A DNA stretch of 64,000 bases, from contig NZ_BLIN01000005.1 in NCBI RefSeq assembly GCF_009811555.1, forward strand, positions 4,473,501 through 4,537,500, read 5' to 3'. The DNA comes from Streptomyces caniferus (lineage in GTDB: Bacteria > Actinomycetota > Actinomycetes > Streptomycetales > Streptomycetaceae). The translations under genes were made by a program, and so were the position numbers. Under the pieces are notes generated by a model. It was not told the DNA's origin, did no database searches, and saw nothing but the letters and a program-made list of their open reading frames with translations. Positions 56,311 through 64,000 of this stretch are shown in pieces. Positions within the stretch are counted from its first letter, which is position 1. Every line of letters begins with the position of its first letter.

Positions 56311-57786
56311 GTGAGCATTCCCGAGCCCATGGAAGACCCCTGGGCGGACTCCGGTCCCAGCGACCTGCTGCCGGCCGCCCGCTCCCGGCGGGGCGAGGGC
56401 AAGGGACGCGGCCGCGGCGACCGTCAGGAACGCGACGACGACGGCGGCTCCTGGTCCGGCGGTTTCGAGCGCGTCCCCCCGCAGGACCTGGACGCCGAGC
56501 AGTCCGTGCTCGGCGGCATGCTGCTGTCCAAGGACGCGATCGCGGATGTCGTCGAGGTCCTCAAGGGCGAGGACTTCTACCGTCCCGCCCATGAGCTGGT
56601 CTTCCAGGCGATCCTCGATCTGTACGCCAAGGGGGAGCCCGCCGACCCGATCACCATCGCCGCGGAGCTGACCAAGCGCGGCGAGATCGCGCGGGTTGGC
56701 GGCGCCTCGTATCTGCACACCCTGGTCCAGTCCGTACCGACCGCCGCGAACGCCGAGTACTACGCCGAGATCGTCCATGAGCGGGCGGTGCTGCGCCGGC
56801 TGGTCGAGGCCGGCACCCGTATTACGCAGATGGGGTACGCCGCGGACGGCGATGTCGACGAGATCGTCAACAGTGCCCAGGCGGAGATCTACGCCGTCAC
56901 CGAGCAGCGGACCAGTGAGGACTACCTTCCGCTCGGCGACATCATGGAGGGCGCCCTCGACGAGATCGAGGCGATCGGCTCGCGCCAGGGCCAGATGACG
57001 GGCGTGCCGACGGGCTTCACCGACCTGGACTCCCTGACGAACGGCCTGCACCCCGGCCAGATGATCGTGATCGCGGCCCGTCCCGCCATGGGTAAGTCGA
57101 CTTTGGCGCTGGACTTCGCGCGGGCCTGCTCGATCAAGAGCAATCTGCCGAGCGTGATCTTCTCGCTGGAAATGGGACGCAACGAGATCGCGATGCGTCT
57201 GCTGTCCGCCGAGGCACGGGTGGCGCTGCACCACATGCGCTCCGGCAGCATGACGGACGAGGACTGGACGCGGCTGGCCCGCCGCATGCCGGACGTCTCC
57301 GCCGCGCCGCTGTACATCGACGACTCGCCGAACCTGTCGATGATGGAGATCCGCGCGAAGTGCCGCCGGCTCAAGCAGCGCAACGAACTGAAGCTGGTGG
57401 TCATCGACTACCTCCAGCTGATGCAGTCCGGCGGCTCGAAGCGCGCCGAGAGCCGTCAGCAGGAGGTCTCGGACATGTCCCGAAACCTCAAGCTGCTGGC
57501 GAAGGAGCTGGAGCTCCCGGTCATCGCGCTCTCCCAGCTGAACCGTGGCCCCGAGCAGCGCACGGACAAGAAGCCGATGGTCTCCGACCTTCGTGAATCG
57601 GGTTCGATCGAGCAGGACGCCGACATGGTCATCCTGCTGCACCGCGAGGACGCCTACGAGAAGGAGTCCCCGCGCGCCGGCGAGGCCGACCTGATCGTGG
57701 CGAAGCACCGTAACGGCCCCACGGCGACGATCACGGTCGCGTTCCAGGGCCACTACTCACGCTTCGTGGACATGGCGCAGACCTGA
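56311..57786 (+). CDS. dnaB: Replicative DNA helicase DnaB
   Basis: A 491-residue hexameric helicase that unwinds DNA ahead of the fork. A charged, disordered lead of about 50 residues precedes the N-terminal collar domain (VPPQDLDAEQSVLGGMLL). The RecA-like motor domain has Walker A AARPAMGKSTLA, Walker B LVVIDYLQLM and SQLNRGPEQR. The C-terminus is VAKHRNGPTATITVAFQGHYSRF. No intein is present. I chose GTG at 56311, preceded by GGGAGGAGG. The upstream frame extends through the DnaA boxes and is not coding. Confidence 0.98.
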   Translation: MSIPEPMEDPWADSGPSDLLPAARSRRGEGKGRGRGDRQERDDDGGSWSGGFERVPPQDLDAEQSVLGGMLLSKDAIADVVEVLKGEDFYRPAHELVFQAILDLYAKGEPADPITIAAELTKRGEIARVGGASYLHTLVQSVPTAANAEYYAEIVHERAVLRRLVEAGTRITQMGYAADGDVDEIVNSAQAEIYAVTEQRTSEDYLPLGDIMEGALDEIEAIGSRQGQMTGVPTGFTDLDSLTNGLHPGQMIVIAARPAMGKSTLALDFARACSIKSNLPSVIFSLEMGRNEIAMRLLSAEARVALHHMRSGSMTDEDWTRLARRMPDVSAAPLYIDDSPNLSMMEIRAKCRRLKQRNELKLVVIDYLQLMQSGGSKRAESRQQEVSDMSRNLKLLAKELELPVIALSQLNRGPEQRTDKKPMVSDLRESGSIEQDADMVILLHREDAYEKESPRAGEADLIVAKHRNGPTATITVAFQGHYSRFVDMAQT

Positions 57787-57919
57787 GTCTCTGCCGTAGC
57801 GGCTCAGACTTCGCCAGCTCACTCTTTGCTGCCTGTCGATGTCCGCCTCTCTCGGCCGGCCGACAGCACTCCGGCAGCTCTCGGCACCTGCGGCGAAGAA
57901 CTACTGCGGGAAAAGTGCT

Positions 57920-59038
57920 ATGTCGCGAAAGGCCGGTAGAGGCATGATGCCCTCCGTGCAGGGGGACGAGGGCGACTACGGGCAAATGCGGTACACGCTC
58001 GCCGAGACGGATCACGGCCAGGCATGGGGCGCCTGCGCCGAGGCGGAGGGACTCTTCGGGGACGCCCGACGTGGGATGTATGAACTGTTCGGCTGGGTCG
58101 ATGAAGGCGCCGCGGTAAGCGGCTGGGTCGGCAGTCGGGTGTGGTTGGTGCCGGAAGACGAGACACACGAGCCTTGGCTGCTGGAGGACACGGAGAGCGT
58201 GGGGCGCCTCCGGGCAGGCAGCCTCGTTCTCACCGGTACGGACGATGACGAAGGCCCGCCCGAAGGCCATGCCGGCCCGGTCCGAGTACATGACGGTTGC
58301 CGATGGCTGGGCTCGTGCCGGGCGTTCACGCGCATCCTGCCGCCCCCACCGGTGTCGTCCTCCCTCGTCCTGCGGGGGCTTGCCCAGAGCGATCAACTGC
58401 GGATGGCCCTGAAGAAGGGCACCCGGCGGACCCTGGATCTAGAGGAGGCCGTCCTTGAGATCAGGGACGACCAAGGGGAGCCGCTTACTGACCGACTGCT
58501 GTGGGCCAGAGTCACCGGCTGGCGCCCGTCTTCTTACGGAACGGACCTCATCGACCTGGCACTCGACGGGGAGCTCTTCACGCCTGTTCCCGACTACGCC
58601 CGGCCCGTGTGGGAGCGGTGGCTTGTGGGACGGCCGGGTACCCCGGCCGCGTGGGCCGGCCTCGACACCCGACTCCGCGAAGCCTGGCTTGATCTCCTTC
58701 GCGAGCGGGCTTGCCGGCGCGCTCACACTGACCGGCCGGCTGGACATGCCTACGAACTCGACGGTCGGCACATCATCGACGAACCGGGCCTCTACCTGGC
58801 GCTCGGCGAGGCGGTGAACGGGCCGGGAGGTTACTTCGGGAGCTGCCTGGCAGCCCTCGACGACTGCCTGCGCGGCACTTTTGGCTATACCGCCCCCGCG
58901 ACCCTGCTCTGGCGTGACGCCGAGACGGCACGCGTGCACCTGTCCGAGAGGCTGGCCTCGGACGGTCAGCCCTACAACCTGTTCACCGAGATCCTCGGCG
59001 TCCTCGCCAAGGGCGGCATGAGCGTCACCCTGGCGTGA
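57920..59038 (+). CDS. Barstar-like protein with a long N-terminal region
   Basis: A protein of up to 372 residues. The last 95 residues are barstar-like: YELDGRHIIDEPGLYLALG, then GPGGYFGSCLAALDDCLRGTFG with the Tyr-Phe-Gly and Asp-x-Leu-x-Asp/Cys pattern, and LLWRDAETARVHL. Barstars inhibit barnase-type RNases. The N-terminal 270 residues (FGWVDEGAAVSGWVGSRVWLV and later parts) are of unknown type. No barnase-like gene is nearby. The start is uncertain: ATG at 57920, 57944, 57947 or 57987 are all possible, and the last (MRYTLAETDHG) begins the conserved-looking sequence. Confidence 0.75.
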   Translation: MSRKAGRGMMPSVQGDEGDYGQMRYTLAETDHGQAWGACAEAEGLFGDARRGMYELFGWVDEGAAVSGWVGSRVWLVPEDETHEPWLLEDTESVGRLRAGSLVLTGTDDDEGPPEGHAGPVRVHDGCRWLGSCRAFTRILPPPPVSSSLVLRGLAQSDQLRMALKKGTRRTLDLEEAVLEIRDDQGEPLTDRLLWARVTGWRPSSYGTDLIDLALDGELFTPVPDYARPVWERWLVGRPGTPAAWAGLDTRLREAWLDLLRERACRRAHTDRPAGHAYELDGRHIIDEPGLYLALGEAVNGPGGYFGSCLAALDDCLRGTFGYTAPATLLWRDAETARVHLSERLASDGQPYNLFTEILGVLAKGGMSVTLA

Positions 59039-59170
59039 GTCGTGCTCCTGCCGCCACGGCGCCCGCACCCTTGCCTGCTCGGGAGTGCTGAACCATCCCG
59101 CGAGCGGCGGTGCTGAGCCCGGCTGAAGTCAGAGCAAACCGCCGGTCGGCATGCTGGCGTTCATGCGTTC

Positions 59171-59404
59171 ATGCGCTCCCTGCATCTGCAGCACTACTCC
59201 GGCACGTACCGGTCCGCCGCCATGCCGGGCCACGATGTCCACGCGTCGCGGCCCGAGCGGACGTGCCTGCTCTACGCCGACGTAGGTCGGGGCGTGACGG
59301 CCGTGGAGGCCATCGGCATGCGCCGCATCGACAGCCTCGTCGAGTTCGACGCGCCCCAGGTGCTGTTTTCCGTCGATCCTCAGGGCCTCCTCATCGCTCA
59401 GTGA
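59171..59404 (+). CDS. Small hypothetical protein
   Basis: A 77-residue ORF with strong G/C third-position bias, so it looks coding: MRSLHLQHYSGTYRSAAMPG at the start and SLVEFDAPQVLFSVDPQGLL at the end. I see no ribosome-binding site before the ATG at 59171 and no known motif. It may be the remains of a longer gene. The 132 bases before it show nothing else. Confidence 0.45.
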   Translation: MRSLHLQHYSGTYRSAAMPGHDVHASRPERTCLLYADVGRGVTAVEAIGMRRIDSLVEFDAPQVLFSVDPQGLLIAQ

Positions 59405-59511
59405 GCCCCATCGGTCCTCGGGGTTCCGCGCCGGCCGGTGAAGGATCATCGGCCGGCGCTGTCGACGGCGAGGGGTACGGCTGGTGGTGGGCTTGCCCAC
59501 AGGCGACCGCG

Positions 59512-60477
59512 TCAGGGCGCGACGGACAGGACGATCTTGCCGGTGGTGCGGCCGGTCTCGCCGAGGGTGTGCGCCTTTGCGGCCTCCTCCAGAGGCAGCA
59601 CGGTGTCGACGATGACTTGCAGCTTTCCGCTGTTCACCAGGTCGGCGACGGCGCGCAGTCCGGCCTGGTCGGGCTCGACGATCATGAATCCCGCACGGAT
59701 CCGTGCCTCGCGCGCCTGCGCGGCCGGGAAGGACTCGTCCAGCGGCAGGATCGACACCAGCGTGCCGCCGGGGCGCAGAGTGCGCAGTGAGCGGGCGCTG
59801 TAGTCGCCGCTGATGGTGTCGAGGACGACGTCGACGTCCCGTACGGTCTCCGCGAAGTCCTGCTGGGTGTAGTCGACGAGTTCATCGGCGCCCAGGCCGT
59901 GCAGGAAGTCGTGCTTGGCCTGCCGGGCGGTGCCGATGACATACGCGCCACGGGACTTGGCGATCTGCACGGCCAGGTGACCGACTCCGCCCGCCGCGGC
60001 GTGGATCAGCACCCGCGCGCCGGGCTGGACGTCCGCGGTGTCGACCAGGGCCTGCCAGGCAGTCAGCGACGCCAGCGGGAGGGCGGCGCCCTGGACGTGG
60101 TCCAGGCTCTCCGGAAGGTGGGCGAAGTGGCGCGCCGGGGCGGTGACGTACTCGGCGTAGGCCCCGGCGGGGTGCGGGAAGCGGGGCATGCCGAAGACCT
60201 TGTCGCCCGGCGCGAACAGGCTCACACCGAGCCCGACCGCCTCGACCACGCCCGAGACGTCGAAGCCCAGGGTGAACGGGGCCTTGGCGCCGGTGAGGAA
60301 CTCGCCCTGGGAGCGGCTCTTCCAGTCGGTCGGATTGACGCCCGCCGCGTGCACCCGGACCAGGATCTCCGTCGGGCCCGGCACCGGCCGGTCAGTGGTG
60401 ATCATCTTGAGGACGTCGGGTCCTCCGGCGGTGTCCTGGCTGACGGCGCGCATCTGCGGGGTCCGGGTCTCGGACAT
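59512..60477 (-). CDS. NADP-dependent oxidoreductase, quinone-reductase-like
   Basis: A 321-residue member of the medium-chain dehydrogenase superfamily, zinc-free quinone-reductase branch. The N-terminal GroES-like fold contains AAGVNPTDWKSRSQGEF, and the Rossmann motif is HAAAGGVGHLAVQIAKSRGA near residues 152-171. GADELVDYTQQDF and DVVLDTISGD are typical of this branch. No structural zinc Cys cluster is present. I chose ATG at 60477, preceded by AAAGGAG. It is divergent from a GlxA-type regulator that may control it. Confidence 0.9.
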   Translation of the reverse strand: MSETRTPQMRAVSQDTAGGPDVLKMITTDRPVPGPTEILVRVHAAGVNPTDWKSRSQGEFLTGAKAPFTLGFDVSGVVEAVGLGVSLFAPGDKVFGMPRFPHPAGAYAEYVTAPARHFAHLPESLDHVQGAALPLASLTAWQALVDTADVQPGARVLIHAAAGGVGHLAVQIAKSRGAYVIGTARQAKHDFLHGLGADELVDYTQQDFAETVRDVDVVLDTISGDYSARSLRTLRPGGTLVSILPLDESFPAAQAREARIRAGFMIVEPDQAGLRAVADLVNSGKLQVIVDTVLPLEEAAKAHTLGETGRTTGKIVLSVAP

Positions 60478-60622
60478 GGGGTCTCCTTTGTGCAAGTGCC
60501 TACGGCGGTGACCGGGAGTTTCGCGCCGTTGGTGGGGCGCTTTCCCGGGGGTGCTGCCAGCTTTGCGTGGCGGGCTGGGGCGCAGCGGTGTCCTAATGGC
60601 CAACGTTTGAAAGAATCGGGTC

Positions 60623-61597
60623 ATGCATCGCGTTGGAGTACTTGCCCTGGACGGAGTCGTCCCCTTCGAGCTCGGGATCCCCGCGCGGATCTTCGGCGCC
60701 GCGCGGAGCGCCGCCGGTGAACCCCTCTACTCCGTGGTCACCTGCAGTCCGGACGGGCGTCCGGTGCGCGCCGACGCCGACTACGACATCGCGGTCACCG
60801 AGGACGCCTCCGTTCTCGCGAGCGTGGACACCGTCGTCATCCCGCCGTCCCATGCGCTGGGCACGATCGCCGAGGACGGCCTGCTGCCCGAGGAACTGCG
60901 CAAGGTGCTGGGGTACGTACGACCCGGGACCCGTATGGTGGCGATCTGCACCGGTTCGTTCGTCCTGGCCGCCGCCGGGCTGCTCGATCACCGGCCGGCC
61001 ACCACGCACTGGAAGGAGGCCGTACAGCTGCAGCGCCTCTTCACAACGGTCCGCGTCGACCCCAATGTGCTCTTCGTCGACGACGGCGACGTCCTCACGT
61101 CTGCGGGGGCGGCTGCCGGGGTGGATCTGTGTGTGCACATCGTGCGCCGTGACCACGGCAGCGCCGTCGCCAACGAAGTGGCCCGTATGTGTGTGGTGCC
61201 GCCCTGGCGGGACGGCGGTCAGGCCCAGTTCATCCGGCTGCCCGTCCCCGAGGCCTCGGCCGGCGGGACCGCAGCCACGCGCGCATGGGCTCTGGAACGT
61301 CTCGGCGAACCGCTCACCCTGAATGCCCTCGCCTCCCACGCCCGGGTCAGCGTGCGCACCCTCACCCGTCGCTTTCGTGACGAGGTCGGCATGAGCCCCG
61401 GTCAGTGGCTCGCCGTCCAGCGCATCGAACGCGCCCGGCACCTGCTGGAGACCACGGACTGGTCCATCGACCTCGTCGCCCATCACGCGGGCTTCGGCAC
61501 CGGCACCTCCCTGCGCCAGCATCTGCACGGTGCGGTGGGGGTGTCACCGCAGACGTACCGGCGGACGTTCCGGAACGTCGCGGCGCTGACCGCCTGA
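60623..61597 (+). CDS. GlxA family transcriptional regulator
   Basis: A 324-residue regulator with an N-terminal DJ-1/PfpI-like domain (residues 1-165, with the Cys-containing AICTGSFVLAAAGLL at the nucleophile elbow) and a C-terminal AraC-type DNA-binding domain with two helix-turn-helix motifs (LASHARVSVRTLTRRFRDEVG and HHAGFGTGTSLRQHLHGAVG). The last part, GVSPQTYRRTF, is the AraC signature. It is divergent from the oxidoreductase gene across 145 bases, which suggests local control. The ligand is unknown. Confidence 0.93.
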   Translation: MHRVGVLALDGVVPFELGIPARIFGAARSAAGEPLYSVVTCSPDGRPVRADADYDIAVTEDASVLASVDTVVIPPSHALGTIAEDGLLPEELRKVLGYVRPGTRMVAICTGSFVLAAAGLLDHRPATTHWKEAVQLQRLFTTVRVDPNVLFVDDGDVLTSAGAAAGVDLCVHIVRRDHGSAVANEVARMCVVPPWRDGGQAQFIRLPVPEASAGGTAATRAWALERLGEPLTLNALASHARVSVRTLTRRFRDEVGMSPGQWLAVQRIERARHLLETTDWSIDLVAHHAGFGTGTSLRQHLHGAVGVSPQTYRRTFRNVAALTA

Positions 61598-61639
61598 CGA
61601 CGTGCCGGGCGGGGCGGGTCGGCGGGCGGGCCGCATGCT

Positions 61640-61660
61640 TTGACCTTCAGGTTGGTCGAA
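61640..61660. promoter_or_regulatory. Imperfect dyad before a small ORF
   Basis: TTGACC (61640-61645) and GGTCGAA (61654-61660) are inverted around TTCAGGTT, eight bases before the small ORF start. TTGACC also fits a -35 element. It could be an operator such as MerR-type regulators use, but no regulator of that kind lies beside it. Confidence 0.35.
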
Positions 61661-61668
61661 GCTCCACC

Positions 61669-61920
61669 ATGGGTGCGGGCGTTGATGGCGCGGTGGTGCG
61701 CGCGGCCGGCCTCAAGGCGCTGGGTCTGACGCTCCCGGCGTTCCTCGGATATCTCGGCACGGAGGAGGACCGCGTACGGCTGTGGAGCGCGCTGCACATG
61801 GTGCGTGCGGTGCGTTGGCTGCCGGAGGAGGAGCAGACCGAACTGGGTGCGTTGATCGGGGCGGTAGCGCTGCGGCGATGCGGCGAGGATGGGGCCCGGC
61901 CGAACCGGATCCGCTGTTGA
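61669..61920 (+). CDS. Small hypothetical protein
   Basis: An 83-residue helical ORF from ATG 61669, with the recognisable stretch LGLTLPAFLGYLGTEEDRVRLW and EEEQTELGALIGAVALRR. G/C third-position bias supports coding. No domain is recognised and the start lacks a good ribosome site. It ends 12 bases before the serine hydrolase gene and may be translated with it. Confidence 0.5.
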   Translation: MGAGVDGAVVRAAGLKALGLTLPAFLGYLGTEEDRVRLWSALHMVRAVRWLPEEEQTELGALIGAVALRRCGEDGARPNRIRC

Positions 61921-61932
61921 GGAGCGCCAGCC

Positions 61933-63381
61933 ATGACCATCGGACAGTCCACGGAGTCCCACGCGCCGGGGCCGGCCGGCCCCGTGCCGGAGGTGGCCGC
62001 CACGCCTGAAGAGTTCGCGGAGCTGCTGCCTCAGACGCGGCGGGCGTTGTTGCGCCGGCTGGCGGCCGGGCAGGCCGAGGGGCGGGCGCCCTCCATGACG
62101 GGTGCGGTCGTCCGCGGGGGCCGAGCGGTGTGGACGGCCGGCCGGGGCTCGGTGGAGGGGGAGGTACCGCACGGCGATGTGCAGTACCGGATCGGATCGC
62201 TCACCAAGACCTTTGTCGCCGTGCTGGTACTGCGGCTGCGGGACGAGGGGCTGCTGAGCCTGGAGGACCCCGTCGGCAGGCATCTGGACGGAACTCCGGT
62301 GCCGGACGCGACGATCGCGCAACTGCTCGCGCACAGTTCGGGGCTGGCGGCCGAGGCACGAGGCCCGTGGTGGGAGCGGACCGCGGGAACGCTGCGGCCC
62401 GAGCCGGCCGACCTCTTCGGCGAGCGGCCGCGGCGGCTCCCCGCCGGGCGGCGCCACCATTACTCCAACCCCGGCTATGCACTGCTCGGTGCGCTGGTCG
62501 AACGGCTGCGAGGCGGTACCCCGTGGGACGAGGCACTGCGGAACGAGGTGCTGGAACCGCTGGGCATGGGGCGTACGACGCTGCACCCGGAGGGACCGTA
62601 CGCGCGTGGCTGGGCAGTCCACCCGTGGGCCGACGCCGTGCTGCCCGAGCCGGCCGAGGACACCGGGTTGATGGGCCCGGCGGGGCAGTTGTGGTCGACA
62701 CTCGGGGACCTGTGCCGGTGGGCGGCGTTCCTGCTGCGGGGCGACGAGCGGGTGCTGAGGGCGGCGAGCCTGGCGGAGATGCGGACACCTGCCGTACCGC
62801 CGGAGGGGAAGGCGTGGGAGGCGGGGTACGGGCTGGGCGTGCAGCTCATGCGACGCGAAGGACGGCTGCTGGCCGGGCATGTCGGTTCGATGCCCGGCTT
62901 TCTGGCGGCGTTGTGGACCGACCCCGAGGAGGACGTTGCCGGGGTCGTACTCGCCAACTGCACCTCGGGCCCGGCGGTAGCGGCCCTTGCCGCCGATCTC
63001 ACCGGGATCGTGAGCGAGCACGAGCCCCGGATCCCCGAGCCCTGGCGTCCGCTGCCCGGGCCGCTGGATCCGGAACTGCTGGGGCTGACCGGGCCCTGGT
63101 ACTGGGGAGCGAACCCGCACGTACTGCGGTTGCGGGCCGGGCGGGAGCTGGAACTCACGCCGCTGTCCGGGGCGGGGCGGCTCTCGCGGTTCCGGGCCGA
63201 GAAGGACGGCACCTGGACAGGACTGGACGGCTATTACGCGGGCGAGACGCTGCGCGTGGTGCGGGAGCGGGACGGGTCGGTCAGGCATCTGGATCTCGGC
63301 ACCTTCGTGTTCACCCGCGGGCCGTATGCGCCGTCGGAACCGGTGCCCGGTGGGGTGGATCCGGAGGGCTGGCGGGTGTGA
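61933..63381 (+). CDS. Serine hydrolase, beta-lactamase/class C fold
   Basis: A 482-residue hydrolase related to class C beta-lactamases, DD-peptidases and esterases. The catalytic motifs are Ser89-Leu-Thr-Lys92, Tyr177-Ser-Asn179 and His-x-Gly in LLAGHVGSMPG near residue 317. A beta-rich C-terminal domain (about 370-482) follows, as in DUF-type extensions of this family. There is no signal peptide, so it should be cytoplasmic. The ATG at 61933 follows GAGGAGCG. The substrate is unknown. Confidence 0.9.
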   Translation: MTIGQSTESHAPGPAGPVPEVAATPEEFAELLPQTRRALLRRLAAGQAEGRAPSMTGAVVRGGRAVWTAGRGSVEGEVPHGDVQYRIGSLTKTFVAVLVLRLRDEGLLSLEDPVGRHLDGTPVPDATIAQLLAHSSGLAAEARGPWWERTAGTLRPEPADLFGERPRRLPAGRRHHYSNPGYALLGALVERLRGGTPWDEALRNEVLEPLGMGRTTLHPEGPYARGWAVHPWADAVLPEPAEDTGLMGPAGQLWSTLGDLCRWAAFLLRGDERVLRAASLAEMRTPAVPPEGKAWEAGYGLGVQLMRREGRLLAGHVGSMPGFLAALWTDPEEDVAGVVLANCTSGPAVAALAADLTGIVSEHEPRIPEPWRPLPGPLDPELLGLTGPWYWGANPHVLRLRAGRELELTPLSGAGRLSRFRAEKDGTWTGLDGYYAGETLRVVRERDGSVRHLDLGTFVFTRGPYAPSEPVPGGVDPEGWRV

Positions 63382-63473
63382 GGCCCGTACGGCGAGGGCT
63401 CGGAGAGCGGACGTACAGTCGAACCAGATGTCAGGAGCCGCGCCGAGTCGGCTCGCTACCGCTGGAAGGCCCT

Positions 63474-64000
63474 GTGACTGCCGTGTCTGACCCGACCGCG
63501 AACGCTGCCGCCCCGGATCTGCTCGACCTGCCGCCGCTCACCGCGGCTCACTTCGCGCGGATCGAGGACAAGGTCGCCGCCCTGATGGGCACCCGCTGCG
63601 ATGTGGTGGCGATGCAGGGCGAGGCACTGCTGCCGCTGGAGGCCTGCATCCGCTCGGCCGTGCGGCCCGGCAGCACCGCGCTCAACATCATCACCGGACC
63701 GTACGGCGAGACGTTCGGCGGCTGGCTGCGTTCCTGCGGAGCCCAGGTGGTCACCATCACGGCGCAGTTCACGGGTGCGGTCGACCCGCGGCAGGTGGCG
63801 GAGGCCTTGCAGGAGCACCCCGAGATCGACTTTGTGAGCCTGGTGCACGCGGAGGCGGCCACCGGCAACACCAACCCCGTCGCAGAGATCGGCGCGGTGG
63901 TGCGGGAGCACGGCGCGCTGCTGATGCTGGACGCGGTCGCCTCGGTGGGCGCCGAGCCGCTGCTCACCGACGAGTGGGGCGTGGACCTGTGCGTGATCGG
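63474..64000 (+). CDS. Class V aminotransferase, C-terminus outside the window
   Basis: A partial PLP-dependent aminotransferase of the alanine-glyoxylate/serine-glyoxylate type; about 175 residues are visible before the right edge. Conserved parts include NIITGPYGETFGGWLRSCGA, VSLVHAEAATGNTNPV and LLMLDAVASVGAEPL, where Asp contacts the PLP ring. The catalytic Lys lies beyond the window. The GTG at 63474 follows GGAAGG; a second GTG three codons later is possible. Confidence 0.88.
   Translation, partial: MTAVSDPTANAAAPDLLDLPPLTAAHFARIEDKVAALMGTRCDVVAMQGEALLPLEACIRSAVRPGSTALNIITGPYGETFGGWLRSCGAQVVTITAQFTGAVDPRQVAEALQEHPEIDFVSLVHAEAATGNTNPVAEIGAVVREHGALLMLDAVASVGAEPLLTDEWGVDLCVI

Noticed and set aside
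56311..57786. A possible intein in dnaB or gyrase genes
   Set aside because: DnaB, GyrA and GyrB have normal lengths and uninterrupted active-site motifs.
59129..59500. A 123-codon minus-strand ORF
   Set aside because: It overlaps the small plus-strand ORF at 59171, which has the better codon bias; the minus frame is Arg-rich shadow sequence.

Overview
This window is the replication-origin region of a Streptomyces-type chromosome. The evidence is very high G+C coding sequence with G/C at third codon positions, the gene order dciA-like, recF, gnd, dnaN, oriC, dnaA, rpmH, rnpA, yidD, yidC, khpB, rsmG, parA, parB, and many copies of the actinomycete centromere site parS (GTTTCACGTGAAAC). Family members such as DLW-39, LppU/SCO3897, DUF5324, DUF3566 and FemX fit the same group. 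The sequence does not fix the species. There is no prophage, insertion sequence, CRISPR array or secondary-metabolite cluster.

Left arm (1-9.5 kb): a partial rhomboid protease, a cyclophilin, a DUF5324 protein, tRNA-Ala(TGC), an HTH regulator and a membrane-anchored Ser/Thr kinase. A secreted C-terminally anchored protein follows, next to a von Willebrand factor A (VWA) gene that appears broken by a nonsense codon and frameshifts. Then come DLW-39, tRNA-Ile(GAT) and a DUF3566 membrane protein.

Replication core (9.5-27.7 kb): gyrA, gyrB, a DciA/DUF721 protein, recF, gnd and dnaN all read away from oriC. oriC (18446-19473) carries about 17 DnaA-box-like nonamers. dnaA and rpmH diverge from a shared region with a perfect DnaA box upstream of the likely dnaA promoter. 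rpmH-rnpA-yidD-yidC-khpB forms one run and rsmG, parA, parB follow.

Envelope and redox block (27.8-51.5 kb): DUF6049, murJ, a pseudokinase, an ECF sigma factor with its anti-sigma factor, trxB and trxA are on one strand. This matches the mycobacterial mviN-sigM-trx block, except that the pseudokinase is a separate gene here. A CCA-adding enzyme, an LppU-like protein, an MFS transporter, inositol-phosphate synthase with a PadR regulator and its likely operator, a class A penicillin-binding protein, a GT87 glycosyltransferase, an alanine-racemase-fold enzyme and a FemX-like glycyltransferase follow. Many act in lipid II or cell-wall metabolism.

Right arm (51.7-64 kb): the rpsF-ssb-rpsR-rplI operon, a trypsin-like protease, a MATE transporter, a cluster of DnaA boxes, and dnaB. 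After dnaB conserved synteny fades into accessory genes: a barstar-like protein, a small ORF, a quinone-reductase-like enzyme divergent from a GlxA-type regulator, a small ORF, a beta-lactamase-fold hydrolase, and a partial class V aminotransferase.

I counted twelve perfect parS sites and three one-mismatch copies by eye. Eleven of the perfect sites lie on the parAB side of oriC, several inside coding sequence and one at the centre of a 34-bp perfect palindrome that looks like a terminator.
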